NCBI GenBank assembly: GCA_028583405.1
Contig: CM053251.1
Location: 9,925,995 to 9,989,994, forward strand
From: Pogonophryne albipinna
Taxonomy: Eukaryota; Chordata; Actinopteri; Perciformes; Artedidraconidae
Direction of reading: 5' to 3'
DNA: 64,000 bases
Position numbers and translations under genes: made by a program. A model generated the notes under the pieces. That model was not told where the DNA came from, searched no databases, and saw only the letters and a program-made list of their open reading frames with translations. Position 1 is the first letter of the stretch. Every line of letters begins with the position of its first letter. Below, one piece after another: positions 11,968 through 23,529 of the stretch.

Positions 11968-12936
11968 TGTAACAGGCCCCGCTATGTAGGGCGCGATGAC
12001 AGATAATATTTCCTGCAAAACAGGAGAAATTATGAACAACCAAATTCTTAGCTGCTCGTTTGGCGGGTCTTGCCAGAATTTATTATTCATTTGGCACACA
12101 ATTGTTAATGCCCTTAACCATTTGACACAACACACACAATTGTTAATGCCCTTTTCTGTCTTCAATATAAACACGTGTATATATATATTCATGTCTTCAA
12201 TATATTTGAAATAAACACCATGACTTAAAATAAGAATTTCTCTATTCAGATATTGATTTTGTAATCAAACACTTTTAAATACCTTCCCAGGCAAAGCATC
12301 AGAATCTATCTAATCTGTGCTAGCATTAGCATCCAACAAGTATTTATGTATTAACTCTGACCATAGAACACATACAGATAATACAAAACACACACACAAA
12401 ATACTTAGGATATAAACCCGGAAAATATGTAAGTACAAAATGTACAGGAGCTGTAAACAATTACATTTACTTGCATTCACTTTGATCAAAGAGCTCAGTT
12501 ATGCTACATTAAAATAGCGACCGCCATTACACGCACACACAGCAACCACGAGGCAGTCTCCTACGCAGCATTGAAGACAATAAACAACGTCCAAACACCA
12601 CTTCAAACACTAGGACATTGTGACACAACACTACCGTGGATATTTATAACACTTGTGACAATATGTACAGTACACACAACTGATCTGCAAAACAGGAGAA
12701 ATTATGAACAACCAAATTCTTAGCTGCTCGTTTGGCGGGTCTTGCCAGAATGGCAAGCCAACGGCAGCTCCGTCTCCACATCAGTCCGTTTACGACAGGC
12801 GCAAATCACAACAAACCCCTTTACGGCAGTGTTACCCTGCCATCTACTGCCCCCTGCTGTCCATTCTTAAACAGGTTTCTAAAATGATATTAAATATAAA
12901 CATAACATTGTGATCACACACTTTGTATGGGTCACA
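11968..12936. mobile_element. Solo-LTR-like TG..CA element, 4-bp target duplication
   Basis: A 969-bp insertion between the RT and RNase H codons of the gypsy element. It begins TGTAACAG and ends GGTCACA, with CCTC at 11964-11967 and 12937-12940. No coding domain was found. It holds a perfect 67-bp internal direct repeat at 12013-12079 and 12685-12751. A solo LTR is the simplest reading. Confidence 0.7.
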
Positions 12937-12940
12937 CCTC

Positions 12941-14312
12941 CGGAAAGCCTGTTCTGCTAGGGGGGACCACTGGAACTTCACCTTGGGGGAGGTTAAAGCA
13001 TGCAGTGGGGCAGCCACAGAACTATAGTTTCTGATGAAACGTCTGTAGAAATTGGCGAAGCCCAACAATCGTTGCATAAGTTTCTGATTGGAAGGTGTAG
13101 GCCACTCAGTGACTGCACTGACCTTTGATGGGTCCATCTGAATGCTGTTCTCCGATGTGACAAATCCCAGGAAAAAGACGGTGGGGACGTGGAACTCGCA
13201 CTTCTCTGCCTTCACAAAGAGTAGATTATCCAAGAGACGCTGCAACACCTGGCGGACATGTTGAATGTGGGTCGTCTCATCCGGAGAAAAGATGAGAATG
13301 TTGTTGAGGTAGACAAAGACAAACTGGTTGAGCATGTCACTGAGAACATCAATCAATCAATCAATGTTTATTTATATAGCCCAATATCACAAATGTTACA
13401 TTTGTCTCAGTGGTCTTCACAGTGTGTACAGAATATCAGTATGACAATACGACACCCTCTGTCCTGAGACCCTCACATCGTACAAGGAAAAACTTCCGGA
13501 GAAAACCCACAGTTTAAAGGGAAAAATGGGAGAAATCTCAGGGAGAGCAACAGAGGAGGGATCCCTCTCCCAGGACGGACAGACGTGCACTAGATGCCGT
13601 GTGTAAATTGAAAAGATAATACATTTGCAACATAGGTAGTCCAAATGTTTGGAAATGCATGTGTGTATAATAGGAAGATGAATCCACGAGGATATCCATC
13701 CAGGACCTATGATCCAGGACCACAGCCACGACTCGTGATCCAGGGCTCGCGATCCAGGACACAGGACCGCAGGATCATCCATGACTCCGGATCCCGGCGT
13801 ATATAGACACCAAAATGAAAGAAATTTGGGGAAGCTGGGTTAATCGGAACATGAGAGTACACAGGTATAGACAGAGAGAAGGAAGAAGTAAGATGTCCCC
13901 CGACAAACTAAGCCTATATCAGCAAAACTAGGGGCTGAATCTAATCAGCCCTAACTATAACATCATTAACCAGAGCCTGGAAAACAGCTGGAGCATTGGT
14001 TAACCCAAATGGCATTACGAGGTGTTCGTAATGGCCACGAGGGGTGTTGAAAGCAGTCTTCCATTCATCCCCCTCCCTCATCCTTACCAAATGATAAGCA
14101 TTTCGAAGATCAAGTTTAGTAAAGATCTTTGCATCCTGTAATAGTTCAAATTCTGAAGAGATAAGAGGAAGGGGGGACCTGTTCTTTATGGTGATGTAAT
14201 TTAGCCCTCTGTAGTCGACACATGGACAAAGAGTCTTATCCTTCTTGTCGACGAAGAAGAAGCCTGCTCCAGCCGGAGCAGGAAGGCCGTATTAACCCGG
14301 CAGCAAGGGAGG
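12941..14312 (-). pseudogene. Gypsy reverse transcriptase, interrupted
   Basis: Minus strand. The N-terminal palm, [12 protein letters not shown] and [18 protein letters not shown], is encoded at about 13966-14250. The continuation [13 protein letters not shown] lies at 13290-13320, on the far side of the 13352-13958 insertion. The catalytic YLDD box reads YLNN (about 13300-13311), so the polymerase has lost both aspartates. The C-terminal part runs to AEQAFRR at 12941, where the LTR insertion begins. Confidence 0.85.
13352..13958 (-). mobile_element. LINE/SINE 3' tail insertion with 7-bp target duplication
   Basis: Starts with an (ATCA)n run followed by tttatttatatagcccaat, a common teleost retroelement tail seen in reverse. 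AACATCA flanks both sides (13345-13351 and 13959-13965). Excising it joins the two halves of the gypsy RT exactly. Non-coding and 5'-truncated; the clade is not assigned. Confidence 0.75.
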
Positions 14313-14320
14313 AGTCAATG

Positions 14321-15090
14321 CAGACCCGGCGCCATCCAGGATTTGGGCCCGCCCATCCAGGATTTGGGCCAGCTGTTTTAATCAGGGCTGAATACAACAT
14401 TTTACAGGTTTTTCGCTGGTTTGAGTCGTGTGGGTTTTTGAGTGAGATGCGGCACAGCAGCCTGTCAGTTTACTCTTGCTAGGTTAGTTTGGCTATTATC
14501 ATTTATATTTATCTGCAACAATGGATATCAGGAAGTGGTTCATGAAAGGAATATGGCAACTCAGCGCCAGATGCAGGCACATTAGAATAAATCAGTTACG
14601 TTACCAACGAGCTAGCAAGCCAGCCAGGGACAAGGGAGGCTGGCAATCAATTATATTTTGAAGAGAAATTGACTCTCAAGCCGGCTCTCTCACAAACTGC
14701 TCTGTGCGCAAGCAGACCGCTGCACATGCTCTCTGCCTCGCTCAATCTCTCTCTCTCTCCCTTTCACTCCACCTCTCTCTGCTCCTCAAGTTTGCATGCG
14801 TGCTTGCCCAAGTTGGCAGAGCGTTACAAATGTGCCACAAAACCAACCAATGGATGTAGCCTATAATAAGACCGTCAACAGCCTTATGGCAACCTAAAAC
14901 CCCTCTCATTCCGTAACAACAATTCACGAGCGCCTCCCTCACCCCCTCCCCCCGTTGACAAATCTCGAGCGTCGAACAACCCTCCCCCCCCGTTGACAAT
15001 TCAGATTTCCCGGGATATGTAAGTTTCGAGGTGGGCCTGCCCTGGTAAATCAAATGCCCACCCAGAGACGTATGTCTGCCGCCGGGTCTG
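14321..15090. mobile_element. Non-autonomous hAT element in the gypsy RT
   Basis: 770 bp with termini CAGACCCGGCG and the inverted CGCCGGGTCTG, the latter with one internal mismatch. A perfect 8-bp target duplication AGTCAATG lies at 14313-14320 and 15091-15098. No transposase; pyrimidine-rich interior near 14740-14780. Confidence 0.88.
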
Positions 15091-15098
15091 AGTCAATG

Positions 15099-15995
15099 TA
15101 TCTCTTCATTGTTTCCCTCTCGGGGCCTGACAGGGAGATGTCCCTTAGAGGGAGAGGTCCCAGGGAACAAGTCAATGGAGCAATTGAAGGGTCGATGGGG
15201 AGGCAGGGTGGAAGCACGAGTCTTATTGAAAACCTCTTTCAGGTCCCGGTAACAGGTGGGCACCCTGCTAAGATCCGGAAAATCAGAGTCTGCTGCAGCT
15301 TGGAGAGGGGAAGAGACAGCAGTAGTCAGGGCAACAGTCACATGGGTGGAGGGCAGAGGTCTCTCTGGAGCAGGGGCAGAAGGGAAACATGTGGCCAAAC
15401 AATCCTTATGCCAACCCAAAACTCTCCCGGTGGACCAGTCCAGTCCATGTGGGGATTGTGTTTTACCAGCCATGGGTAGCCCAAAATAAGAGGGTGTGAA
15501 GGGGAGTTAAAAAGATGAAAACTCAGGGATTCAGTGTGGCCGTTAGCGATGATAAGAAGGGGCCGAGTACGGTGGGTGACTCGGCACAATAAACGTCCAT
15601 CTTTGACGTCCGCCTTTGCTACAAGAGTCCTCAACAGGGGAACAAAATTAAGTCTCTTGGCTAATCTCCAATCAATGAAACTCTCATCTGCTCCGGAGTC
15701 AATTAGAACAGCATGAGATAAAGTCTGAGTAGGTGTAATTAGCTGAGCAGAGGTGAGAGTATGAGAGGGACAAAAAGAAACAGTTTGGCTCACCAGGACC
15801 CTCCTACTGATGAGCCTGGTCTTTTAATGGGCATCTGGCTACAAAGTGACCCATATGTGAGCAGTAAATGCACCTCCCCTCCCGTAGGCGGCGCTGGCAC
15901 TCCTCAGGAATCAGCCTTGCTCTTCCCAACTGGGCAGTAGGCGGCGCTGGAGAGTCGGTCGTCTGGAAACGCTGCTTGGGGGAAGACTGCCCTCT
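15099..15995 (-). pseudogene. Gypsy gag zinc knuckle, protease and RT N-terminus
   Basis: Minus strand. A CCHC knuckle CIYCSHMGHFVARC lies near 15835-15880, followed by an aspartic protease with VLIDSGADESFIDW (near 15660-15710), then the RT lead-in [11 protein letters not shown] and LPPHRP (about 15150-15240). The protease keeps its DSGA active site. Upstream gag is missing beyond about 16012. Confidence 0.8.
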
Positions 15996-16560
15996 CTGGC
16001 CGGGCGGAGATTAAAACACAATTATTATTGCCATTGCAATTAAACTATCCAGGTCATAGGGTATTTCCCAAAAGGTTAAGGCAGATGCTATTTGCACCCG
16101 TTTGTACCAGTATTTGCAATACTGTGTGCACCAAAGTACTAATTTCCTTATTTGTTTACTCGCGTATCTGTCTCTCTCTCCACAAACTCTCACATGAAAT
16201 CTGTTCTTTTGATGCGGCATGTCTTAGCAGTCCTTTATCAGTCTGTAATGCGTGTTTCCAGTCGCAAAAACCTTAAAAGCCGCATCAGATGGAGACGTAT
16301 TTACTTTAAGTTTTGTGCTTGAAAAAAAATCAGCTCTGTATCATTTGGTAAATATTAATGTGATTTCAAATTCATGTTGATACATTGCTGTGGATAATAT
16401 GTGAAACACTTCTTCACTGTTTTTTACTTAATGGTTTCATATTAAATCATCTATCTCAGTTGTTACTGTACAAAACAGAACATTATTTATTTTCAAAATG
16501 TTATATTGTTGTGATCAATTTGGAATTTGTAATAAAAATTGTTTTAATTTGCCTGAACAT

Positions 16561-16591
16561 ATCATCATCATCATCATCGTCGTCGTCGTCG

Positions 16592-16658
<67 letters not shown>
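16561..16658. repeat. (ATC)n microsatellite with internal (GTC) block
   Basis: About 98 bp of ATC/CAT units interrupted once by a run of five CGT/GTC units. It lies about 200 bp upstream of the leader exon of the only intact array gene. Matching positions upstream of other copies have only a few units (25629, 27729, 54592). Confidence 0.95.
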
Positions 16659-16799
16659 TTCCATGCTACTATAAACAAGATCAAAACCTATTTCTGGAGT
16701 GTATCCTTCCTTCCTGCTGTTTCTGTGTTATGTTTTAAAATAAGAACATTACCAATATACATGTCACCAATTTAGGTTAATCTTAACATAGCCTTCACT

Positions 16800-16929
16800 G
16801 GAATGATGATGCAACACCTCTGAATACATTAAAACCAAAGGCGGAGTTACTGCATGAGTTTTCTCTTTTATTGCTCAACTTCTCCGTCACACTCATATTC
16901 ACCACATGAAGTGACAGTCGTTGTTCAGG
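16800..16929 (+). promoter_or_regulatory. Proximal promoter and leader exon, array copy B1
   Basis: Same module as at the other copies (aatgatgatgcaacacctct, aaaccaaaggcgg, tctcttttattg, cacatgaagtgacagtcg). The donor gtaagt starts at 16930 and the acceptor AG is at 17107-17108. It differs from A1 in having ggcggagttactgcatgag in place of ggaggagcttcgtcattag, and shares that version with copy B3. Confidence 0.6.
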
Positions 16930-17121
16930 GTAAGTTGCTTAATATTTACTGTAATTGATTTCCATATTTAAGGGCAATGTTCTAACTATATAATTGTTTT
17001 CTGTATTGTTATATTTTTCTAGGAACTACTTTTTAAAACTAAATTTGACTGAAGGTTAAAAATATCTGCTCAATTTGCCAATTACAATTTTCTGCTTATG
17101 TTTCCCAGAAAACAACGTACA

Positions 17122-18156
17122 ATGGCATTCAACAACTCCACAGTGAACATCAGAGGTGAAAACTATAGCTCTGAAGTCTGTGAGAGTATGTTTGACTTGA
17201 CAACTTTTGGAGGCTCCTCGTACATTTTGATCTTCATCCTCAGTATCATAGGAAACTGCCTACTCTTATATGTCCTCTTTCTCTATGAGAACTTGAAAAA
17301 TGTCACAAATCTATTCGTCCTGAACCTTGCTTGCTCCGATTTGATGTTCACAGTCACACTTCCATTCTGGGCCGTCTCTCAGCTGCTGCAGGACTGGGTC
17401 TTTGGTCATTTTGCCTGCACATTTGTGGCTGTGACAGAGATTGTTGGTTTGTACAGTAGCGTCATTCTACTGAGTGCCATGACTGTGGACCGTTTCATAA
17501 CTGTGGTGCTGCACAACATGCCAAGAAACAAAGTAAGGAGGCAGAGGTTTGCAGCATTGAGCTGTGCAGCTGCATGGATCATCAGTATTTCTTTTTCTAT
17601 ATATTTTGCTACCAAAGTCACGGTGGAAGACTGCGGTGGTCGTTCGGTGTGTTGGATTCGGACATCTTATGTGGACTATGATTTTAAACTTTTAGTGTCT
17701 CTGCTCTTCTTCTTCCTGTTATCCATCATTGTTTTCTGCTATTCTGCCATCCTCAAGACAGTGTTGCAGGCTTCAAACAGAAGAAAGCACAGGACGGTAG
17801 TGGTGGTGTTATGTATAGTTGCTGCCTTCATCATCTGCTGGGTACCTTACAATATTATGTCTATAATCGTGTCCCTCAATGTACCTGAAAACTGTAATGC
17901 ATTGAAACGTGAGAATATTGCCTTTAGTGTTTGTCGTGTACTTGCTTATTTTCACTGCTGTATGAACCCTATTCTGTATATGCTCTCAGAAAAGTGGCGA
18001 AAGCATCTTTTGGATCTTTTTAGCTGCAAGAAAGTCAGGAGGGTGAGAGACAGGAAGAGAACCACTGGCTCTTCTGTTAAGCAGAACATAGCTTTTAAAG
18101 CACAAAGCTCTGCTGTTGTGTTGGAAACAACCTGCAGACATTCTTCGCTAAAATGA
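17122..18156 (+). CDS. XCR1-like (DRF-type) chemokine receptor B1, the intact array member
   Basis: A 344-residue GPCR, probably a plasma-membrane chemokine receptor. Seen: NNST glycosylation site at 4-7; seven transmembrane segments between about 33 and 290; DRF instead of DRY at 123-125; CWVPY at 239-243; NPILY at 282-286; cysteines 20, 99, 177 and 258 for the two chemokine-receptor disulfides; and a basic tail KKVRRVRDRKR. The start at 17122 is preferred over an in-frame ATG at 17098 because that ATG lies inside the polypyrimidine tract of the leader intron (atgtttcccag, AG at 17107-17108). The tail runs about 20 residues further than in copies A1 and B2. Assignment to the XCR1 group is by overall resemblance and neighbourhood; a CCR-type label is possible. 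Confidence 0.85.
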   Translation: MAFNNSTVNIRGENYSSEVCESMFDLTTFGGSSYILIFILSIIGNCLLLYVLFLYENLKNVTNLFVLNLACSDLMFTVTLPFWAVSQLLQDWVFGHFACTFVAVTEIVGLYSSVILLSAMTVDRFITVVLHNMPRNKVRRQRFAALSCAAAWIISISFSIYFATKVTVEDCGGRSVCWIRTSYVDYDFKLLVSLLFFFLLSIIVFCYSAILKTVLQASNRRKHRTVVVVLCIVAAFIICWVPYNIMSIIVSLNVPENCNALKRENIAFSVCRVLAYFHCCMNPILYMLSEKWRKHLLDLFSCKKVRRVRDRKRTTGSSVKQNIAFKAQSSAVVLETTCRHSSLK

Positions 18157-19383
18157 AAACATCAATTAATACTTGATATTATATTTGTTTTAAGTTTAAC
18201 CTATAGTGTTCACATTTCCATAGAGATATTAGGGGGACTACTTTAATGTAATTCTCTATATATTTTTGATCCACTATTTACATTTTAAACAGAAGTTTAC
18301 GCTTTCCCATGCAGTATTCTTTTAAAACAGACCCTGGATTTCAGACAGGGTGACAAATGCAAGTTTTTTATATTTGTATTCAAATCTGCATAGTTTTGTT
18401 TTATGAGTTTTAGGTAACTCGCTAGATAATTTAGCTCTTATTAGCTTGGTGAGTTGGTTGTAAATACTGTCACTGGCTGTCTTAAAGTTTTATCTTACTC
18501 CTTAAGGCTAAAGTTTGCAAAAAGTTTGTATCCCTAAGAAAACCATGTAAAGATTCAATGGTGTTGTATAACATTTAATGCTTAGGTATCTATGTTTTAC
18601 ATTTTGTAATAAGCCATACATAAGTATTTCAACATTGTGACACTATTTGGAAAACATTACGCTCAAATATGATAAAGAACAGTACAACCCCGCCAACATT
18701 ACTCTAAACTCTGATAGCATCTAAGGCCAGTTTTCTTTCATTTATTTTTTACTCAAGCTGCAGACCCACAAACAGATATGCTGATACGCTAGATAAGTCC
18801 ATCCTCACAGTCTTTCGCTTGTGTTTTTGCTTTAGTGTTTAAAACTACAAAATAAATTACATCATACAACTGATAAATACAAGCTTGAAAGACATGCCAC
18901 TTTTTGGCGGAGAAATTTCACAAAAGGTTAAGGCAGATGCTATTTTATTTTTATTTTTATTTACATTTTTTAAAGATGATATGTTCACTTTGTGTTGCAT
19001 TTTTTGTTTTTGTCTAATATCAAATATATCTCAAAATTGTTTATATTGTCACCTTAAAGGGTCTTGCAAGCAAAATACAAATATTTTCCTCTCCAAAGAT
19101 TTTTTTTTCTTGTGACCAATTTGGAACTTGAAACAATATAAAATGTGTTTATTTTTTATTGATAATATAACTATCCTTGTAATTTTTATGTTTTACAATA
19201 AAATACAACAACAAATATTTCTGGAATGTCTCGTGTTGCTGTTTCTATACAATGTTATAAAAGCAAAACAGCAACAATAAATATGTCACCATTTTTTTTG
19301 TTAATCTTAATATATTCCTTCCTTTAGTGAATTGACTGTATGATGCAACACCTCTGATTAAGGTGATATATGTATATATATAT
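18157..19383 (+). other. 3' flank of B1 and upstream flank of the relic copy A2
   Basis: To about 18950 it matches the flank behind copy B3 (56100-56900). From about 19020 it matches the type A upstream flank of A1 (gtcacctttaag near 6855, caataaaatagagcaacaaa near 6970). The promoter module is recognisable to about 19372 (atgatgcaacacctctgatt) and then breaks off. No coding region. Confidence 0.5.
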
Positions 19384-19433
19384 AATCATGTCCCTCAATG
19401 AACCTGAAAACTGTTATGCATCGAACCGTGACA
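19384..19433 (+). pseudogene. Receptor relic A2: 50-bp ECL3 fragment
   Basis: The sequence atcatgtccctcaatgaacc to accgtgacatt matches the ECL3-TM7 codons of the array receptors (17866 and 26806). It is joined directly to a type A promoter, so leader, intron and TM1-TM6 are deleted. The LINE follows at once; array 3' flank reappears behind it near 25180. This marks a former fourth unit between B1 and B2. Confidence 0.75.
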
Positions 19434-19447
19434 TTCTGGGATTTTTC

Positions 19448-21814
19448 TCAGGCAGAGAAATAACTCGTTAGGGGCAGTAATTGGGCAGTCAGAGCCTCCA
19501 TCCCATATACCTCCTTTAATTTTAGTTTCCATTGTGCCAGTGTAGGTGGTTGTGGCTTCCTCCAATTCAATGTTACCATTTTCCTAGCAGTCATCAGGAG
19601 TATATGCAACAGGTATTTCTGGTTTCTATTACATACATCCTCTGCAACCAGATCAAGTATAAAGTGACTGGTTGAGCGGTAGATCAATTCCCATAATTCT
19701 GTCTATCTCCTCCTTTACCCCATGCCAGAAGGGGACCATCTTTGGGCAGTCCCAGAATATGTGTGAGTGGTCACCAATTAGGCCGCACTCCCTCCAGCAG
19801 TACTTTGCTGTGGGGGTGTCTACAAATTTGGAAATTATCAAGGGTGTCCTAAAGAACCGTGTCTTTGTCTTACAGTCAAACTCCTTCCAAGTATTACTGT
19901 TTATACCTTTGTGACAGCCCTTACACAATGTTTCCCAATCCCCATCTTCAATTATAATATTCAACTCCAACTCCCATTTATTTTTTATGTGGAAGGTGTT
20001 ATCCGGTAAATCCATTAATAGGTTCCTATAAATATGGGAAACATGATTCTTAGTCGGTATATTGTGCCTAACTATATTGATAAAATATGTTTCAATGTTT
20101 GTTGGGGAATTCTTGATTATGTTCCAATCTCTATGTTTTGTAATGTAATGCCTAATCTGTAAATACCTAAACATGTCACACGATGGTAACTGAAACATCT
20201 CCTGGAGATAGGAAAATGGCTGCAAAAAATTATCATAAAATAATTGGTCAATAATCTTTAGACCTCTGTCTGTCCACTTCTTAAGGTACTGTCCGCTATT
20301 GAGGGGAGGAATTCTAGATTTCCAGCAATTTGCATAGCGTGAGAGAGAGAGAGCAACTGTCCCCCTAAATCTCTTTTGTACCGCAGACCACACTTTTAAG
20401 GTGTGTTTCACCTGTTGGCTCATGAAAACCAGAGTGGACAAAGGTATCCCTGGAAATGAGCTCTGCTCTATACCAACCCATCCTGTCTCTGTGTCATTGC
20501 GAATCCAGGCTACCACTGCTGTTAATTGCGCCGCCCAAAAGTAGTGCTTTATGTTGGGAAGGCTGAGCCCGCCCTGGTCCTTCCCAAGAGTAAGTGTTTT
20601 ATATCTCACCCTTGGCCTCTTATTCTGCCATATCAATTTAGATATAAGCTTATCCAACATATTGAAGGCAGATGCCGGGACCCAAATAGGCAGAGATTGG
20701 AACAAAAACAAAAGTCTGGGTAATAAGTTCATTTTACAGCCTCTATTCTACCCAAAAGTGACAACGGCAGCACATCCCATCTAGTTAAGTCAGTTTTAAA
20801 CACCTCAAATATCTTTTTAAAATTAGCTTGGAACAACTGTGTTATTTTGGGGGTGAGTGCAATCCCTAAGTATTGAAATCCCTGACCAGACCTGTGAAAG
20901 GAGGACACTGTACTATCAAGTTGACTTGGCCACATCCACGAGATCATCATTGCCTCTGACTTAGTGGGGGTTCATTTTATATCCAGATACCAGGCCATAT
21001 TCTTCCAGATTTTGTAGGAGGGCCGGGACAGAGGACTCTGGATTTTCCATAAACAATATTATATCGTCCGCGTATAGACCCACCTTATGTTGGTTCCCAT
21101 CCTCATCTTTTATTCCCTGTATATGAGGATTACTCCTGATTAGTTCTGCAAGAGGTTCAATACTAAGGGCAAACAGGGCTGGGGATAACGCATCTCCCTG
21201 CCTCGTCCCCCTTCCCAACGCAAAGAAATCCGAGCAGTGGCCATTGACTCTAACTCTCCAACTTGGGTTATTATAAAACACTTTGACCCAGTTAATAAAG
21301 GTCTGACCAAAGCCCATATGTGACAGTGTCCTCTGCAGAAATGTCCAATCTAATCTATCAAATGCTTTCTCCGCGTCGAGACTGAGAAGCATTGATGGGG
21401 TTTTCCTCCCGGCTGCAAGTGATTGTAAATTGAGAGCTCTTCTAACATTATTAGTACCATGGCGCCCGGCAATTAATCCTTTTTGGTCTGGGTGTACTAG
21501 CTTCCTAATGCACCTCTGTATTCTACTAGCCAGAATAGAGGTCAGGATTTTAAATCCTGACAGAGAAGGCTTATGGACCGATAACCCATACATTGTGTGG
21601 GGTCCTTCCCTTCTTTATGAATAACCGTAATGATTGCCTCTGACCAGGATTTCGGTGGGTCTCCTTCATCCAATGCATAATTATATACCCGACATAGGAC
21701 TGGTGCCAACTCATTCACAAAAACGTTATAGTACTCCCCCGAGTACCCATCGATACCGGGAGATCTGTTATTCTTGAGCTTACCAATACTATTTCCTGTG
21801 TAATGGGGGAACAC
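19448..21814 (-). pseudogene. L1 ORF2 reverse transcriptase and C-terminal region
   Basis: Minus strand. RT motifs in order: NNRSPGIDGYSGEYY (near 21750), DQKGLIAGRHGTNNVRRALN (about 21430-21490), SLDAEKAFDRLDW (about 21350), GTRQGDALSPALFALSIEPL (about 21150-21210) and the catalytic YADD (about 21070). The C-terminal block KLIWQNKRPRVRYKTL, then GGLSLPNIKHYFWAAQL, is typical of the L1/Tx1 group. Frame breaks near 20.73, 20.95 and 21.6 kb disable it. Confidence 0.85.
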
Positions 21815-21851
21815 ATCATGTCAGCCCCCTCCTGTGACAATTTGTTTAATT

Positions 21852-23128
21852 CTACCGAGTCAAGGAGACGTGATATCTTATCCTCTTTCCCTTGTACCTC
21901 CTGGCCCTCATATAGCTTTTTGTAATACACCACAATGCCTCTACTATTTCTTTAGACTGAGATGTAACTTTCTTTGTGTCTGGATGTTTAATTTTAGAAA
22001 CCACTCGGCTAGATTGAGCCTTGCGTAGTTGAAAGGCCAATAACCTACTCGCTCTATTACCCATTTCATAATATTTTCTTTTTACAAATCTAAGTGCTCC
22101 CTCTGCCTTATAGGTAAGTAGATCATCTAACTTTTGTTTTTCATGTTTTAGCAAATCCAGTGTGACCCTGTCCCTCGATACTTTGTGTTCCCTTTCAAGT
22201 CTAGTTATTTCAGTTTCTAATTTAAGTCTCCTCGCCTCTCTTTGTTTTTTTAATCTAGAAGAAATTTGAATGATCCTTCCCCTCATCACAGATTTAGAAC
22301 CATCCCATAAAATAGAAGGAGTAACCTCACCATTATCATTTATATCAATATATTCCTTTAGGCCGTCTCGTAATTCCTGTTGGATCAGGGGATCATTTAG
22401 TATTGAGACATTAAGCCTCCAATATCTGAATTGTCTATCCTGACCTAGGTTCATTTTCATTGTGATGGGGCCATGGTCAGATAGTGTGATTGGTTCTATC
22501 TTACATTATGTTCTCTATGCATGTCAACCTTAGATAGGCAAAACATGTCTATTCTAGAGTAACTCCCATGAACTAGAGATCTGTATGTATAATCTTTATC
22601 TTTGGGATGGAGACATCGCCAGACATCTACCAAACCCAGTCCATCTACCAAACCCAGTCCATCTACCAAACCCAGTCCATCTACCAAACCCAGTCCATCT
22701 AACATCCCCAGGGCAGTGGTTGTTTTCCTAGATCTGAGTCCCTTCTTAGCAGGCAATCTGTCCATGCTCCCATTTAATACACAGTTGAAGTCACCCCCTA
22801 TCACAATAGTTCCCTCCCCCTCATCTGCCAATTTGGAAGCTATTTTCTTGAAAAAATAAGGACAGTCCTCATTCGGGGCATATCAATTTAGAAATATGAA
22901 TTTATCTTCCCCACTCGTGCCTATCACCATGACATATCTGCTTTCCTCGTCCTGAATTACTCTTTCACTGGTAAAGAACACAGACCTACTGAATAAGATC
23001 GCAACCCCCCTCTTCCTCCCATCCTTATACGATGCACTGTAAACCCGTTCCACCCAGTCTCTCCTCAACTTTAAATGCTCAACTTCAGACATATGGGTCT
23101 CTTGTAAAATTGCAATTGAACATTTCAA
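21852..23128 (-). pseudogene. L1 ORF2 apurinic endonuclease and linker
   Basis: Minus strand. ILQETHMSEVEHLKLRRDW, then RGVAILFSRS, GGDFNCVLN and SDHGPIT are the order of an exonuclease/endonuclease/phosphatase domain. Between GGDFN and SDHGPIT, an 18-bp unit (ccatctaccaaacccagt) is repeated about four times at 22625-22700, adding DGLGLV repeats to the protein. A charged helical linker follows (22460-21950). Frame breaks lie near 22.49 and 22.85 kb. Confidence 0.82.
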
Positions 23129-23529
23129 AGCCTTAAGCTGAGAAAGTATGTTTTCCTCTTAATAGGATTTCCCAGTCCCTTAATGTTGTAACTAACTACA
23201 GTTATACTATCCAATATAGGTCTACCTTTAGTCCTTGCTCTCATTGCAGGGCCTTCAAATTAAACTGAAAATGTCAAGTGCAGGGTCATACATTGTAACG
23301 GTCCTATCAGCTGTAAAGAAGTAAAGAGTAACAAAAACGATAAACACAGTATTAGAAACAAAACACTTCAAACTGGCTTCCAATTCCTCAACTGGTCTAT
23401 GCAAACCGACCAGTCCCCGTGTGGAACCGGGCAGAGAGTGGCGACATCTCTCTGGGATAAACACACAACGTGTAAATGCAGCAGACCCAGCCTGTTGGCT
23501 ATACTGCTGCGGCCCTAGGGATGAGTGTG

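Larger units (their letters stand above)
9664..16012 (-). mobile_element. Ty3/gypsy chromovirus-type LTR retrotransposon, degenerate
   Basis: The minus-strand order is gag zinc knuckle, protease, RT, RNase H, integrase, chromodomain, polypurine tract, LTR. The 3' LTR is 9664-10095 (TGTAACG to CCTTACA in plus orientation), next to a G-rich polypurine tract written here as C14 near 10098-10113. No 5' LTR is found; the element stops near 16012. Three later insertions interrupt it (11968-12936, 13352-13958, 14321-15090), plus frameshifts and stops. Removing them restores collinear domains, so this was one element. Confidence 0.88.
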
